A DNA stretch of 23,104 nt, taken from a virus. The notes beneath the pieces are model-generated. The model searched no databases and was not told the origin of the DNA. It worked only from the letters and a program-made list of their open reading frames with translations. Position numbers and translations under genes: made by a program. Location: IMG/VR virus record IMGVR_UViG_3300018080_000610, positions 1-23,104 of that record, one strand, 5' to 3'. Below, one piece after another: positions 22,434-23,104 of this stretch (the first letter of the stretch is position 1; the number at the start of each line of letters is the position of its first letter).

Positions 22434-22852
22434 TGGATTGTGATATAAAAAATAAGCTTTCTGATTGCGATTTTGAATTACTTATAAGTTTCGTTGATTC
22501 TGTAGCCGATAACGCAAATGCTACATCTATAAATTCAATAGATGACGCCATTAATGATATAGAAAAACAATATAAAGTAAAGAAAAATGAAGTAGATGCA
22601 CTTAGCGATCAATTATCTGATACAGAATATCTTATAGCCGTAATAAATGATAATTGCGAAAACGATAAAGTTTCTATGTTGTTATTGTTATTTTTATCAG
22701 AAATAAGAGGCTATATAATAGATAAAATAAATAGGACAAGAATTGACTCTATTTCTAAAAAATTAGATGATTTAAAATGGACAAAAATGTCTATATTAAA
22801 AAGGCATGAGACATCTAAAATGTTATTGGATATTTTGACTAATGGCGGATAA
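22433..22852 (+). CDS. Coiled-coil protein before gp25-like gene
   Basis: This 139-aa protein is mainly helical and charged, with long heptad-like segments at about residues 35-70 ('DDAINDIEKQYKVKKNEVDA') and 100-135 ('RTRIDSISKKLDDLKWTKMS'), and a hydrophobic helix between ('VSMLLLLFLSEIRGYIID'). The start shares TAATG with the previous gene, and the end overlaps the gp25-like gene by 11 nt. It is most likely a baseplate assembly factor or structural coiled coil, but I cannot match it to a named family. Confidence 0.6.
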   Translation: MDCDIKNKLSDCDFELLISFVDSVADNANATSINSIDDAINDIEKQYKVKKNEVDALSDQLSDTEYLIAVINDNCENDKVSMLLLLFLSEIRGYIIDKINRTRIDSISKKLDDLKWTKMSILKRHETSKMLLDILTNGG

Positions 22853-23104
22853 TGTACTAAAAATAATAGGAAAAGGATTCGCTTTTCCTTTTGGATTTAG
22901 AAATGGGCGCGTTGATAGTACGCCACGAAGTGGCACGGTAAGCGATATAAATGATAGGCGTGTTGGCACAATAATCACTATAATCGGTACTCCGCTAGAA
23001 TCAAGAATTATGCGTAGAGATTTCGGATCTACTGTATTTGATCATATATTCGGCCCCGCGCATATTGATGAGATATCTGCAATAATTAAAGAAGAATCAA
23101 ATAC
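22842..23104 (+). CDS. Baseplate wedge protein, gp25/gpW-like (partial)
   Basis: The first 87 codons of this gene are present and the window ends inside it. The start ATG lies within the end of the previous gene (11-nt overlap). The visible sequence carries the gp25/gpW signature: 'GKGFAFPFGFRNGRV', 'DINDRRVGTIITIIGTPLES' and 'RIMRRDFGSTVFDHIF' (Gk.f.fP....G, then i..ii.T...eR..r..fG). This wedge protein starts sheath assembly in T4, P2 and related injection systems. The next bases should contain more wedge genes (gp6/gpJ-like). Confidence 0.85.
   Translation, partial: MADNVLKIIGKGFAFPFGFRNGRVDSTPRSGTVSDINDRRVGTIITIIGTPLESRIMRRDFGSTVFDHIFGPAHIDEISAIIKEESN

Noticed and set aside
1-23104. tRNA, CRISPR array, insertion sequence, integrase or attachment site
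   Set aside because: None of these was visible; the window is almost wholly protein coding on one strand.

Overview
The window is one block of co-directional (+ strand) virion genes from a tailed bacteriophage or prophage with a contractile tail (myovirus morphology). It contains a tail sheath, a T4 gp19-like tube, a tape measure, a gpD-like hub, a gp5/gpV-like spike and the start of a gp25/gpW-like baseplate wedge gene. The DNA is AT-rich and genes are packed tightly, often with TAATG or ATGA overlaps. Several genes use TTG or GTG starts, and many have clear AGGAG-type ribosome sites. I see no tRNA, integrase, lysis gene, terminase or portal here, and nothing that identifies the host beyond 'bacterial'. 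The gene set alone does not separate a free phage from a prophage.

Layout. Bases 13-5989 hold the capsid block: a prohead protease fused to a scaffold, with a strong internal ribosome site that should also make the scaffold alone; the HK97-fold major capsid protein with an inserted beta domain; a small one-pass membrane protein; then three proteins that look like capsid decorations or fibres (a beta-sandwich protein, a right-handed beta-helix protein and a protein with a domain resembling the capsid insertion). Bases 6028-11619 hold head completion, neck and unknown small genes: a protein with a perfect C2H2 zinc-finger pattern, a head-tail adaptor, a possible head-closure protein, an HK97 gp10-like tail completion candidate, coiled-coil and charged-tail small proteins, and a two-domain protein just before the sheath. 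Bases 11619-17495 hold sheath, tube, tail assembly chaperone with a probable -1 frameshift extension, and tape measure (751 aa, implying a tail of very roughly 110 nm by the usual 0.15 nm per residue rule). Bases 17496-23104 hold the baseplate: CIS-tube-like tube initiator, LysM/gp53-like protein, hub, spike, a 49-aa protein, two unrecognised proteins, and the truncated gp25-like wedge gene.

How they work together: scaffold and capsid protein build a prohead, the protease matures it, and the decoration candidates would bind the outside. Adaptor, closure and completion proteins would form the neck. The chaperone and its frameshifted form would coat the tape measure while tube and sheath polymerise from the baseplate. 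The most notable signals are the nested scaffold start, the -1 frameshift at the chaperone, one beta module present once in the adaptor and twice in the sheath, a duplicated 45-residue motif in the hub, the zinc finger, the capsid-side fibre cassette, and two hairpins (one perfect 14-bp stem inside a gene, one next to the chaperone ribosome site).
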